From positions 8,853-30,716 of the forward strand of contig WVWW01000198.1 of assembly GCA_011773795.1 (NCBI GenBank): a stretch of DNA of 21,864 bases. Reading direction: 5' to 3'. A program made the translations under genes and the position numbers. The stretch is from Acidobacteriota bacterium. Its GTDB lineage: Bacteria > Acidobacteriota > Polarisedimenticolia > Polarisedimenticolales > Polarisedimenticolaceae. A model generated the notes under the pieces. The model ran no database searches. It worked only from the letters and a program-made list of their open reading frames with translations, and was not told the origin of the DNA. Shown here piece after piece: positions 13,144 to 21,511 of the stretch; positions within the stretch are counted from its first letter, which is position 1; each line of letters opens with the position of its first letter.

Positions 13144-15537
13144 CTAGCCCCCGTTGGCGGCGCGGAAATCGAGGAAGCGTTGCGTGCAGGCCCGTGACGC
13201 CTCGACGAGTTTCGGCCAATCCGGGTGGTCGCGCGCGTTCCGGAAGTAGGGCGAGGCTTCCAGGTAGTCGCCCAGGCAATACCCCTCTTCGAAGGCTTCG
13301 AGCGCCCAGCGGAACGTGATGCCGGGGTTCTGGAACGAACCGATGTCCGCGGCCATCAGGAACTTGTTTTCCGGATCGACCATCCCGTCGGCCAGTTCCT
13401 CGGGGATCGGAGCGTCGGGATCCAGCGGTCGTCCGTCGAGGAACGACTGTATCCAGTCCGCGTACCCTCCCGGCCCGGATTGCTCGATCTCCTCCTCGAA
13501 GAACGATCGCGAACCCTCGATGTCCCCCTCGAACATGGCGACACGGATCATCGCTCGTCGGTAATAGTTCGTCCGGCCGTCGAGTCGCAGGTAGGACCGT
13601 GCCTGGTTCCAATCCCCGGTCGACAGGTGCGGGACGTAACAGGAGCGGGCGCCCGAGTTCTCCGGATCCATTCGTCGAGCCCGATCGCAATACTCGATCG
13701 CCTCGTCGAGAAGTCCGGCGTAGCGCAGGATGTAAGACATCGCGAACTGAAGCTCGGGAGAGTTCGGGCGGCGAGTGAGTTGCTCCCGCGCGCTCAACCA
13801 TGCGGGCCCCGCCTCGTTGGCCTCCACGCGGAGCGTCGAGCTGAACGTGAAGGCCTGCGGGTGGCCGGGGACCAGGCTCAGCGCCCTCTCCAACGCGTCA
13901 CTCGCCTTCTTACGGAAGCTGACGGCCCGGCCCGGCCAGAAGGATTCGAAGTAGTAGCGCCGTCCGAGCCGCGCCCAGGCATCGGCGAACTCGGGATCGA
14001 GGTCGACGGCCTTCTCGAGCAGCGTGATCGCCTCGAGGTTGGGCTCGGGGTCGAGCCGCAGGGAGACGGACTCGAGGTACAGGCGATAGGCTTCCTCGTT
14101 GGTCGGCGATACGGCATCGTCCCCCGCCGTCGCCCCCAGCCTCGGCAGGAGCCCGCGCGTGATCTCATCCGAAACGAGCGTTCGCAGCTCCAGGAGCTCA
14201 TCGCGAGGCACGGTCACCGAACCTCTCCACAACACGGCGTTGGTCTCGACCTCGATCGCTTCGAGGCTGACCCGCAAATCGTTCCCCTCGGACGAGTAGT
14301 GTCCGGTCACGATGTGATCCGCCGCGAGATCCTCGGCGACCTGACCGAGATCGACGTCGTCGCCGTAGCGGCTGGTCTGCGAGAACGGCCGCACGGCCAA
14401 CGAATCGGCATAGCTCAAGGTCGTCGTGATCTCGTCGGCCATCGCGAGCCGTAAGTGGCCCAGGGACTGGTCGGCGGAAAGGTTCTGGATCGGCAGTACG
14501 GCGATCTTCGCCGGCTCCCGAACGATCGTCGCGACGGGGGCGAGATCGGCAGTGTCGTCACCGCGCAGCTGCATCACCGCCACGGCGACCACGGCCACCA
14601 CGGCGACCGCCGCCAGGCCCCAGACGAACGGCGACGTCTTCTTCTTGGCAACCGCCACCGGGACGGCGACCGAACTCCCGCTGTCGCGTCTCAATCGCAG
14701 GAAGTCGGCGCGCATCTCCGCGGCACTCTGATACCGTGTGGCCTTGTCTTTTTCGAGCGCCTTGTTGATCAGGTGCTCGAGTTCCTCGGGCACGTTCGGG
14801 TTCAACCTCACCGGGGCAACGGGCGAACTATGCAGGATCGCGTCGAAGGTGGCCGCCGTCGTCGTGCCCGCGAAGGCCAGCTTTCCGGTGACCATCTGGT
14901 ACAGCACCACCCCGAGCGAGAACAGATCGCTACGCGCGTCGATCTCCTGCCCGAGCGCCTGCTCCGGTGACATGTAGGCCACCGTCCCGAGGGCCGTGCC
15001 CGGGCTGGTCAGGTGCTCGTCGAGCCGGGTGCGTGTTTCGTCGTCGATCCCGACATCACCCGTCTCCTCCACCAGCTTGGCCAGTCCGAAATCGAGGATC
15101 TTCGCCTCGCCGCGGTCGGTGACGAAGATGTTGGCCGGTTTGATGTCGCGGTGGACGATCCCCTTGGCATGCGCGGCGTCGAGCGCGTCGGCGATCTGAC
15201 CGCCGAGCTCGATGACGCGCTCGAGCGGCAGCGGTCCCGCCTCGAGCAGTTCCTTGACGGTCTTACCCTCGAGCAACTCCATGACCAGGAAGGGCCGTCC
15301 GTCGTGTTGTCCGATGTCGTGGATCGTGCAGATGTTCGGATGGTTGAGCGCCGAGGCGGCACGGGCCTCGCGCAGAAACCGGTCGAGCGTCGATTGGTCG
15401 ATCGTCGCCCTGTCGGGCAGGAACTTGACCGCGACGGGACGGCCCAGGCGGGTGTCCTCGGCGCGATAAACGACGCCCATGCCTCCTCCACCGATCTGCT
15501 CCGTGATGCGGTAGTGGGAAACGGTGTGCCCGACCAA
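13144..15537 (-). CDS. Membrane Ser/Thr protein kinase with TolB-like and TPR regions
   Basis: 797 residues from TTG 15537, chosen because AGGAGG lies 6 bases upstream and the kinase domain starts at once; longer frames add a basic non-family leader. Kinase domain at about 9-285: glycine loop IGGGGMG (15-21), Lys38, HRDIKPAN (129-136), DFG (149-151), then GTVAYMSPE as activation and P+1 loop. All catalytic residues are present, so an active Hanks-type kinase is expected. A transmembrane helix is at about 304-324. Residues about 343-470 resemble the TolB N-terminal/FlgO-like domain (KIAVLPIQNLSADQ). TPR-like repeats follow at about 480-720 (AITLLEKAVDLDPEFADAWARLG). This architecture is abundant in Acidobacteria. 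The kinase would be cytoplasmic and the C-terminal part extracytoplasmic. It is divergent from the VWFA gene, 95 bases apart. Confidence 0.9.
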   Translation of the reverse strand: MVGHTVSHYRITEQIGGGGMGVVYRAEDTRLGRPVAVKFLPDRATIDQSTLDRFLREARAASALNHPNICTIHDIGQHDGRPFLVMELLEGKTVKELLEAGPLPLERVIELGGQIADALDAAHAKGIVHRDIKPANIFVTDRGEAKILDFGLAKLVEETGDVGIDDETRTRLDEHLTSPGTALGTVAYMSPEQALGQEIDARSDLFSLGVVLYQMVTGKLAFAGTTTAATFDAILHSSPVAPVRLNPNVPEELEHLINKALEKDKATRYQSAAEMRADFLRLRRDSGSSVAVPVAVAKKKTSPFVWGLAAVAVVAVVAVAVMQLRGDDTADLAPVATIVREPAKIAVLPIQNLSADQSLGHLRLAMADEITTTLSYADSLAVRPFSQTSRYGDDVDLGQVAEDLAADHIVTGHYSSEGNDLRVSLEAIEVETNAVLWRGSVTVPRDELLELRTLVSDEITRGLLPRLGATAGDDAVSPTNEEAYRLYLESVSLRLDPEPNLEAITLLEKAVDLDPEFADAWARLGRRYYFESFWPGRAVSFRKKASDALERALSLVPGHPQAFTFSSTLRVEANEAGPAWLSAREQLTRRPNSPELQFAMSYILRYAGLLDEAIEYCDRARRMDPENSGARSCYVPHLSTGDWNQARSYLRLDGRTNYYRRAMIRVAMFEGDIEGSRSFFEEEIEQSGPGGYADWIQSFLDGRPLDPDAPIPEELADGMVDPENKFLMAADIGSFQNPGITFRWALEAFEEGYCLGDYLEASPYFRNARDHPDWPKLVEASRACTQRFLDFRAANGG

Positions 15538-15632
15538 GAAACGCCTCCTGAGGCGGAATCGTAGCCCAAAACGACCCCGCTGCAGCACGACTTTGCATTC
15601 AGGACGGGCCTGGACGGCGAATCGAGAGGACA
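15538..15632. promoter_or_regulatory. Divergent control region of the kinase and VWFA genes, with a ribosome-site inverted repeat
   Basis: On the minus strand CGCCTC/GAGGCG (about 15542-15555) forms a tight inverted repeat that includes the kinase AGGAGG (15549-15544), so the ribosome binding site could be partly masked. TACGAT (minus strand, about 15565-15560) is a possible -10 box for the kinase, without a convincing -35. For the VWFA gene, AGAGG at 15625-15629 lies close to ATG 15633. Confidence 0.35.
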
Positions 15633-17945
15633 ATGTCTGCGATGAAGTGTTCCGCGATCGGTGCCCTCCTGCTGGCGGCCGCCACGACGGCCCAGGCGCA
15701 GACACCAGCAGGCGCGCTCCCCAGCAACCTCCAGGAAGAGACGACCGTCCGGCGCATCCAGTGGCCGGTCACGATCGAGCCGCGTGTGCCCGGTGGCTGC
15801 GACGATCTTCTGTCCGAGGACATCCGCGTTCGCGAGGACGGCGTCGAGGTAGAGGTCGACGGGATCGAGACCCGCCCGCTCCCAACCATCCACGCGGTCG
15901 TGATCGACAACAGTGGCAGCATGGATGCGCGCCTCGGCGCGGCGAAGAAGGCGGCGTTGGCCTACCTCGAGCGGCTGCCGGCCGGCGAGCCTGCGATGCT
16001 GGCCACGTTCAGCGACAACCTGGTGCTCAATACACCGCTGACGACGGACCGCGAGATCCTGCTGCGCGCGATGAAGAAAATCGAGCCGCGCGCCTTCACC
16101 GCGTTGAACGACGCGATTCACTACACGGTCAGTTATCTGGCGCAACGGCCCGAACGTAAGGTGCTGGTCTTGATCACCGACGGTTGCGACAGCGCCAGCC
16201 TGACACGGCACTCGCTCGACGACGTCGTGAGGATGGCCGGCGAGACGCCCAACCTGACGGTTTTCCCGATCGGGATCGACCTGCCCGCACGTTGCGACGG
16301 TCCGCTGGCGACGCCGGGCTACATCGGAGGCCCGGTACAGCCGCTACAAAAGCTGGCGACCAACTCCGGAGGCCACCTCTACCGCACGAAGGAAACCGCG
16401 GCGCTCGGCATGGTCTTCGACGAGATCTTCGAGCGCCTGCAGAAGGAAGGCCACGTGGCTTATCGGCCGCTGGCGCACGGGCGGGGCAAGAAGGACGTGG
16501 CCGGAGAGGATCGCAGGCGCCGGGTGAAGATCGAGTCGTTGCGGTCCAAACGCTGCAAGATAACGTCTTCCGGGCCGCTGACGCGCATGGAATACGCGTC
16601 CGGAGCGGCGGTTCGTACAGTCCAGCCACTCGTTGCCGGCGCCGAAGGGACAATTCTCTATCGCGACTGGTGGGGCCCAAAAAGCGACGACGATCCCGTC
16701 GGGCGCCTTGTCCTCGACGACCACGCAATGCACGGACACGGTGCGGACCTCGACCGCGAACGGGGCGCGCTCTACTCCGCCACCGCGTTTCACCTCGGTG
16801 AGCGCTACATCTCGGAGACCGACCGTAAGGTTCGCATCCAGAGGCGTAGCTTCACGGTTGACGTACCGCCGTTCGACTGGGTGCGTTCCTCCATGAAGGA
16901 TCCCGAATCGGTCCTGCTCTACCTGTTGCAGGGCGACGCCGTCCCGTTCCTACCCTGGCCCGATCCCGAAGGAAGGCGCCAACGTGCCAGGCGTGTGTTC
17001 GGTGAGAACTGGGTCCACGGGCAGACGATGCTCGAGATCCGCGAGGCCGTCGGCCGCGGGCTGTTCACCTATCCCGGCTATCGCGAGTTCGCCTATCGCC
17101 GCACGCAGGAGGCCTACCGCGAGGAGATGGACCAAGTCCTCGAACACTCGAAAGCGATTCGATCCCTGTCCGCGCCCGAACGGGAAAAACTCGCGCAGGC
17201 GATCCAAGCGCAGCAGCCCGAACCGAGCGGCGGTCAGCTGCAGCAGTACCTGGCCGAGTGGCTCGGAGACATCCCTGCTTACGAGTTGGTCGTCGGTTTC
17301 GAGGGTTGGGCGGCCAACGCCGTGCTGGACACCGACGTCGCGGAGCCGACGGCGGTGTTCCTCCTCGACCTGATCGACACGAAATGGGAGCGGCTCGGCA
17401 CGTGGTTCCCCCCACCGACCCAGGTGCGCATCGTGGCGCCGCTGGTGCCGGCCTACGACGAGTCGCGCGATCAGATCGGCTTCTTCCGCATCCTGCTGCC
17501 CGAGGTCGCCGTCGTCGGGCCTCCTCCGAACCTCGTCCCCGAACGCCCCCTGGGCCTGACCTTCCTGCGCCACCTGACCGAGGTCACCGGCGGTCGCGAC
17601 GCCTGGCCCCGCGGGGTACGCATGCAGGACCTGAGCTACTACTGGGACAAGCGCAAGGACCGCCGTCGGATCATCCGCGGCGCCAGGAAGCGCAAGCTGA
17701 TCCCGCACGACATCCACTGGCGCAAGGTGCCGATGGTCGCCATGACGCTGGGGCCGGACGGCTCGGACAAGCTTCCGGTCACGGTGTTGTGGGACCCGAA
17801 GCCGAAGCGGCCGGACTCCCCGCCGCCGCCGATCTGCGTCGATCTCGGCGACCCTACGGCTCTACCGAGCGGCACGTGGGTCGAGGACCTACGCGACAGC
17901 ATCCTCGACATCGTCCCCGAGTGCCGGATCGAGACCGAAGGCTAG
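15633..17945 (+). CDS. Exported VWFA-domain protein, unknown function
   Basis: 770 residues. A signal peptide covers about 1-22 (AQAQ). A short beta region carries DIRVREDGVEVEV, the linker seen before VWFA in acidobacterial VWFA-related proteins. The VWFA domain spans about 86-265, with a complete MIDAS: Asp92-x-Ser94-x-Ser96 (DNSGSM), Thr156 (FTALNDA) and Asp183 (ITDGCDS), so it should bind a metal and a protein ligand. The remaining 500 residues are unrecognised, basic in places (about 280-310) and rich in Trp/Pro/Arg. A helical stretch (about 480-540) lies before a final beta-rich part. ATG 15642 is an alternative start; neither has ideal spacing from AGAGG. It is divergent from the kinase and ends 3 bases from the convergent radical SAM gene. 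Confidence 0.8.
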   Translation: MSAMKCSAIGALLLAAATTAQAQTPAGALPSNLQEETTVRRIQWPVTIEPRVPGGCDDLLSEDIRVREDGVEVEVDGIETRPLPTIHAVVIDNSGSMDARLGAAKKAALAYLERLPAGEPAMLATFSDNLVLNTPLTTDREILLRAMKKIEPRAFTALNDAIHYTVSYLAQRPERKVLVLITDGCDSASLTRHSLDDVVRMAGETPNLTVFPIGIDLPARCDGPLATPGYIGGPVQPLQKLATNSGGHLYRTKETAALGMVFDEIFERLQKEGHVAYRPLAHGRGKKDVAGEDRRRRVKIESLRSKRCKITSSGPLTRMEYASGAAVRTVQPLVAGAEGTILYRDWWGPKSDDDPVGRLVLDDHAMHGHGADLDRERGALYSATAFHLGERYISETDRKVRIQRRSFTVDVPPFDWVRSSMKDPESVLLYLLQGDAVPFLPWPDPEGRRQRARRVFGENWVHGQTMLEIREAVGRGLFTYPGYREFAYRRTQEAYREEMDQVLEHSKAIRSLSAPEREKLAQAIQAQQPEPSGGQLQQYLAEWLGDIPAYELVVGFEGWAANAVLDTDVAEPTAVFLLDLIDTKWERLGTWFPPPTQVRIVAPLVPAYDESRDQIGFFRILLPEVAVVGPPPNLVPERPLGLTFLRHLTEVTGGRDAWPRGVRMQDLSYYWDKRKDRRRIIRGARKRKLIPHDIHWRKVPMVAMTLGPDGSDKLPVTVLWDPKPKRPDSPPPPICVDLGDPTALPSGTWVEDLRDSILDIVPECRIETEG

Positions 17946-17948
17946 GCG

Positions 17949-19280
17949 CTAGCGGCGGCCGAACACCTTGGGTGTGGGCATACGCGAGCGGATCTCTTCC
18001 AGCTCCGTCTCGGTGATCACCGTGATCCCCTTCTCGGCACAGTAAGACTCGACGCGCTTCGTCACCATACCGCGGACGAACGCGGGGATGCGCTTCATCC
18101 GCTCGCGTGCGGCGGGCTCCCACGTGATCGGTTGATCGGGTGTTGGAGCCTTCGCGCCGTACTCAATCGAGGGCGCCAGTTTCTCGGCCGCTGCGGGGAA
18201 AGCGCCGGGCTGGTACGAGCAGAGCGGATCCTCGGAGAGCACGCTGCCCGTCACTCCGAAGGCTCGAGCGCGGCAGCCACCGCAAGTCGTGTTGAACTCG
18301 CAGGCGCCGCAGCGTCCGCCGAGATCGCCGCGACGTCGCATGTCCCTGAACGGCTCGGAGTGCTCCCACACGTCGGCCAGCGTCTCGCGCTTGAGATTAC
18401 CGCCGAAGACCGGCAGGTAGGGGCACGGGGTGACGTCGCCGTTGGGCCGGATGCCCATGTAATGCGTGCCCGCCGGGCACCCGCCGGCCCCACCCGAGTA
18501 GGCCTTGAGGAACGGCGAGTCGGGGTCCTTCTCGAAAACGGTCTTGACGTAATGCGGCGCGCACTTGGCGTTGACGATCATGCGGTTGCGGAAGCGCTCC
18601 TGGAGTGCGTGCAACGTTTGCAGCACGGCGTCGTACTCATGCGGCTCGATGTCGGAGACGAACTGACCGCGTCCGGTCTGCACGAGGAAGTAGAGGTTCC
18701 AGACCTTGGCGCCCATCGTGTCGTGCGCGAAGTCGGCGATCTTCTCGACCTCGTCGAGGTTGTGCCGGCCGACGGTCGTCTGCACGATGAACGGCAGCCC
18801 GGCCTCGTGCAGGATCCTCGCGCCGCGCACCGTGTTGTCCCAGGCCCCCTTGACCGCGCGGAAACGGTCGTGCATCTCGGCATCCAGCGCGTCGAGCGAC
18901 AACGCCAAACCGCGCACACCTTCTTTCTTCAACAGCTCGGCCAGCGTGGGGGTGATGCTGACCCCGTTGGTGCCGACGACGACCCAGAGCTTCTTCTCGT
19001 TGGCGTAGCGGATGATCGCCAGGATGTCGCGGCGCAGCAACGGCTCGCCGCCGGTCAGGATCGTCAGCGCCTCGGGAGCGAAGGCGGCGATGTCGTCGAC
19101 GACCTTGTAGCACTGCTCGGTGTCCAGCTCGCTGCGATCGGCGAACGCTTCGCTCTGCACCAGGGGCGAGCCACCGGCGTCGAGGTAGCAATGCTCACAG
19201 GCGAGGTTGCACCGATAGGTCAGGTTCCAGCTGACGACGTAGGGCCGCGCGAACTCGGCCAGCGGTAACGAATCCGGCAC
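17949..19280 (-). CDS. Radical SAM/SPASM protein with C-terminal PCP_red domain (NirJ/AhbC/AhbD-like)
   Basis: 443 residues from GTG 19280, 3 bases after the previous stop; no ATG lies near. Radical SAM core at about 15-230: Cys24-x3-Cys28-x2-Cys31 (RCNLACEHCYLDAG) for the [4Fe-4S]-SAM cluster, and GGEP at 77-80. The SPASM-type region holds Cys258, Cys276, Cys314-x2-Cys317-x5-Cys323-x2-Cys326 and Cys344, with CGGCRARA as in AhbD/NirJ tetrapyrrole enzymes, so one or two extra clusters are likely. Residues about 387-433 (ITWEPAARERMKRIPAFVR, then a helical tail) match the PCP_red domain (C-terminal domain of BchB/ChlB). The same domain is in the gene just upstream. It probably acts in the cytoplasm on a tetrapyrrole, cofactor or peptide; the substrate is unknown. 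A specific AhbC, AhbD or NirJ assignment is not justified. Confidence 0.88.
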   Translation of the reverse strand: MPDSLPLAEFARPYVVSWNLTYRCNLACEHCYLDAGGSPLVQSEAFADRSELDTEQCYKVVDDIAAFAPEALTILTGGEPLLRRDILAIIRYANEKKLWVVVGTNGVSITPTLAELLKKEGVRGLALSLDALDAEMHDRFRAVKGAWDNTVRGARILHEAGLPFIVQTTVGRHNLDEVEKIADFAHDTMGAKVWNLYFLVQTGRGQFVSDIEPHEYDAVLQTLHALQERFRNRMIVNAKCAPHYVKTVFEKDPDSPFLKAYSGGAGGCPAGTHYMGIRPNGDVTPCPYLPVFGGNLKRETLADVWEHSEPFRDMRRRGDLGGRCGACEFNTTCGGCRARAFGVTGSVLSEDPLCSYQPGAFPAAAEKLAPSIEYGAKAPTPDQPITWEPAARERMKRIPAFVRGMVTKRVESYCAEKGITVITETELEEIRSRMPTPKVFGRR

Positions 19281-19283
19281 GTT

Positions 19284-19688
19284 CTACATCCCGAAGTGCG
19301 AGCGCGCCTCGTCGAGCACCTTTTCGTCGACCTCGGCGTAGCCCTGGTCCCGAGCGTACTTTTCGATCCCGCTCTTGGCCATCGTGCGCACGAACTCGGG
19401 CACGCTCGACAACCGTTCCCGGGCGCCCGCGGTCCAGCGGAGGGTGTCCTCGTCCCGCTCCATGTCGGCGAGCATCCCGGTGAACGGGCACTTCGATTCA
19501 CCGGCGCCTTCCTTTCCGATCTTGACGCCGAGCGACGTGACGACCTGTGTCTCCTGCGGGTTCGTCAACATGGCCATCTCGTAGCCGCAGGCGTCGCACG
19601 AATAGACCAGTGAGACGGAGCCGCGGTCCGGTGGGGAGGCCTCGAGGAGCTGCATCGGCTTGTCACAGGGGACACAGAGGAATTTCAT
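19284..19688 (-). CDS. Zinc-ribbon / PCP_red domain protein
   Basis: 134 residues. Cys5-x2-Cys8 and Cys31-x2-Cys34 form a zinc-ribbon-like or rubredoxin-like metal site. A linker contains ETQVVTSLGVKIG and SKCPFTGM (Cys67). Residues about 84-131 (LRWTAGARERLSSVPEFVR and following) form a PCP_red domain. In BchB of dark-operative protochlorophyllide reductase this domain helps form the substrate pocket. No photosynthesis gene is in this window. ATG 19688 lies 3 bases after the ATPase stop, and its own stop is 3 bases before the radical SAM start, so the three genes form one transcriptional unit. Function is unknown; a substrate carrier or reductase partner for the radical SAM enzyme is conceivable. 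Confidence 0.85.
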   Translation of the reverse strand: MKFLCVPCDKPMQLLEASPPDRGSVSLVYSCDACGYEMAMLTNPQETQVVTSLGVKIGKEGAGESKCPFTGMLADMERDEDTLRWTAGARERLSSVPEFVRTMAKSGIEKYARDQGYAEVDEKVLDEARSHFGM

Positions 19689-19691
19689 CGG

Positions 19692-20570
19692 TCACTCCGA
19701 ACTCGGTTTGGTTTGGATGGTTTCTTCGACGACCTCGGCCAGCTTCTGGATTGCGACCCACCAGGGACGGTCGGCGCCGATGGCCGGCTCGCCACGATCG
19801 CAGGCAGCGGCCAGCTGCGGATCGAACGGCACGCTGCCGAGCCGGGGAATCCCGAGATCGACACGCTCGGACTCGGGGAACAAGGGACGGACGTCGCTAC
19901 ATGCCTCGCACCAGTAGCCGCGCATGTTCTCGACGTAGCCGAGTACGCGGTTGGGCGTCCCGCGCAGCGCCGCGACGGAGCGTGCGACGACGCCGCGCGC
20001 CAGATCCGACGGCACGGTGACCAGCATGAACGCCGTCGACGACCCCAGGAACTCGGCAAACTGCAACGTCCGCTCGGCGCCGGGCGGCAAGTCGATCAGT
20101 AGGTAATCGAGATGCCCCCAGTCGATCGACGACAGCAGCTCGGCCACCGCGGTGAACTCCCGCGTCGCGCGCCAGGTGTAGCTGTCCCCCGCGGCGACCG
20201 TGTCGAAGCTGACGGCCTCACTCTCGGGAATCAGCGAGCCGAGCGAGACGACTCCGATGCCGTCGGCGTCTTTCGGCAATGCGACCCCCTCGGCTCCGGG
20301 AAGCAAGGGGACATCATGCAAACCCGACAACCGCGCCTGCGAGGGTCCGTTGAGATCGGCGTCGAGGATCGCGCAGGCGTTGCCCCGTTGCCGTAACGCC
20401 GTCGCGAGCTGGCGTGTCAACGTGGACTTGCCGACGCCGCCCTTGCCCGAGCCCACGGCGAGGCGATGCTTGACTCCCGCGAGTTTCTCGTCGATCGCGG
20501 CATGCATCGCGCCGACCTGCTCGAGGATGTTCGAACCGCCGTCGCCGGTGATGTCGTAATAGCTTTTCAT
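19692..20570 (-). CDS. Mrp/NBP35-family P-loop ATPase
   Basis: 292 residues. Deviant Walker A GSGKGGVGKST (40-50), Walker A' DADLNGPS (70-77), LLIDLPPG (157-164) and a Cys221-x2-Cys224 pair (YWCEAC) like the bridging cluster site of Mrp/Nbp35 Fe-S carriers. An N-terminal extension (SYYDITGDGGSNILEQV) precedes the ATPase core. Mrp proteins dimerise, bind a [4Fe-4S] cluster between protomers and hand it to target enzymes. The neighbouring radical SAM protein needs two or three such clusters and is an obvious recipient. ATG 20570 has no clear Shine-Dalgarno sequence. It is the first gene of the three-gene unit, 62 bases downstream of the GNAT gene. Confidence 0.88.
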   Translation of the reverse strand: MKSYYDITGDGGSNILEQVGAMHAAIDEKLAGVKHRLAVGSGKGGVGKSTLTRQLATALRQRGNACAILDADLNGPSQARLSGLHDVPLLPGAEGVALPKDADGIGVVSLGSLIPESEAVSFDTVAAGDSYTWRATREFTAVAELLSSIDWGHLDYLLIDLPPGAERTLQFAEFLGSSTAFMLVTVPSDLARGVVARSVAALRGTPNRVLGYVENMRGYWCEACSDVRPLFPESERVDLGIPRLGSVPFDPQLAAACDRGEPAIGADRPWWVAIQKLAEVVEETIQTKPSSE

Positions 20571-20632
20571 GGCCCGTTAAGCCGGACATGTTAGCGCAGG
20601 TCGCGGGTGCGCCGCCTCTCCTGGGTTGGACG
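20571..20632 (-). other. Short gap between the GNAT and ATPase genes
   Basis: 62 bases. On the minus strand TAACAT (about 20595-20590) could serve as a -10 box for the ATPase operon, but there is no matching -35. No T-run terminator follows the GNAT gene, so read-through from upstream is possible. Confidence 0.25.
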
Positions 20633-21499
20633 CTAGGCGGGTATCGCCGTCGTCGCCATCCGCACGGTGTTCGCGGCGGATCGAAAGCCCCAATCGACCG
20701 CTTGCTGCGCGCTGCACTCACTTTCGTGGACGCGCTCCCAGTGCAGCGGGGTGTCCGCCAGCGACGCGTAGTGTCGCAGGAGCCCCCCGGTCAACGCCGG
20801 ACCCGCATCCTCGTCCGCGTAGTAAATCGCGAGGATCTCCCGCTTGTCCGGCGTTGATTCGTCGACGAGGAGGGCCGCCTCGAAGCGATCGGCTCCGGCG
20901 AGCGCCACCGCGCGTACCGACTCGAAGTACTCCTGACGGCGGGCGATCGAGTCACGCGTGCGGCCCCAGGGCAGCTCGGCGCCGCGTTCCGGAAACCGGG
21001 CCTCGGCAAGCTCTTCGAGCGAGATCGTGGCCACCATCTCGGCCGGCACGGCCGATGCCGCCGTGGTTCGCTCAAGCACGTAGTCGGTGAAGCTCTCCCG
21101 GTCCTCGTAGCCGCAATGCCCGAGGAACGTGCGGAAGCGCTCGTTGTCCGCGGGCACCTCGACGAGAATCCTCGGCGGCCCGAGGATGGCGAGCTTCTGG
21201 CCGAGTGACGTGACCATGTGCCGGCCGTGCCCGAGGCCACGGAAGTCCGGGTGGACCCCGACGGCGAGGACGCAGTTCTCGCCGGCATTTTCGCGTTTGG
21301 CCGCCAGGACGACGCCGATCAGCCGATCGCCCTCGGTCGCCACCATGCAGCTGCTGGTCCACAGCTCGAGCACGCGAATCCACCACTTGAAACGCTCGCG
21401 GTCGATCGGCTCGGCCCCGCCGGGCGGACGAAAACAGGCGTTGTAGGCGTCGACGAGCAGCGGGACGTCGTCGGAGCGACAGAAACGGTAAGAAGCCAT
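20633..21499 (-). CDS. GNAT-family N-acetyltransferase
   Basis: 288 residues. The N-terminal GNAT fold (about 3-150) shows motif A, AVGVHPDFRGLGHGRHMV (about 79-96), with the acetyl-CoA pyrophosphate loop R-G-x-G-x-G. A preceding strand reads RLIGVVLAAKRE. The C-terminal half (about 150-285) is probably a second, degenerate GNAT-like domain (EILAIYYADEDAG); it lacks the R-G-x-G loop. The substrate is unknown. ATG 21499 lies 12 bases after the stop of the ACT gene, so the two are likely co-transcribed. Confidence 0.85.
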   Translation of the reverse strand: MASYRFCRSDDVPLLVDAYNACFRPPGGAEPIDRERFKWWIRVLELWTSSCMVATEGDRLIGVVLAAKRENAGENCVLAVGVHPDFRGLGHGRHMVTSLGQKLAILGPPRILVEVPADNERFRTFLGHCGYEDRESFTDYVLERTTAASAVPAEMVATISLEELAEARFPERGAELPWGRTRDSIARRQEYFESVRAVALAGADRFEAALLVDESTPDKREILAIYYADEDAGPALTGGLLRHYASLADTPLHWERVHESECSAQQAVDWGFRSAANTVRMATTAIPA

Positions 21500-21511
21500 G
21501 CGGCGGCTATC

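Noticed and set aside
17941..17953. Palindrome GCTAG-GCG-CTAGC between the VWFA and radical SAM genes
   Set aside because: It arises from two convergent GC-TAG gene ends; a 5-base stem with no T-run is neither a terminator nor a convincing operator.
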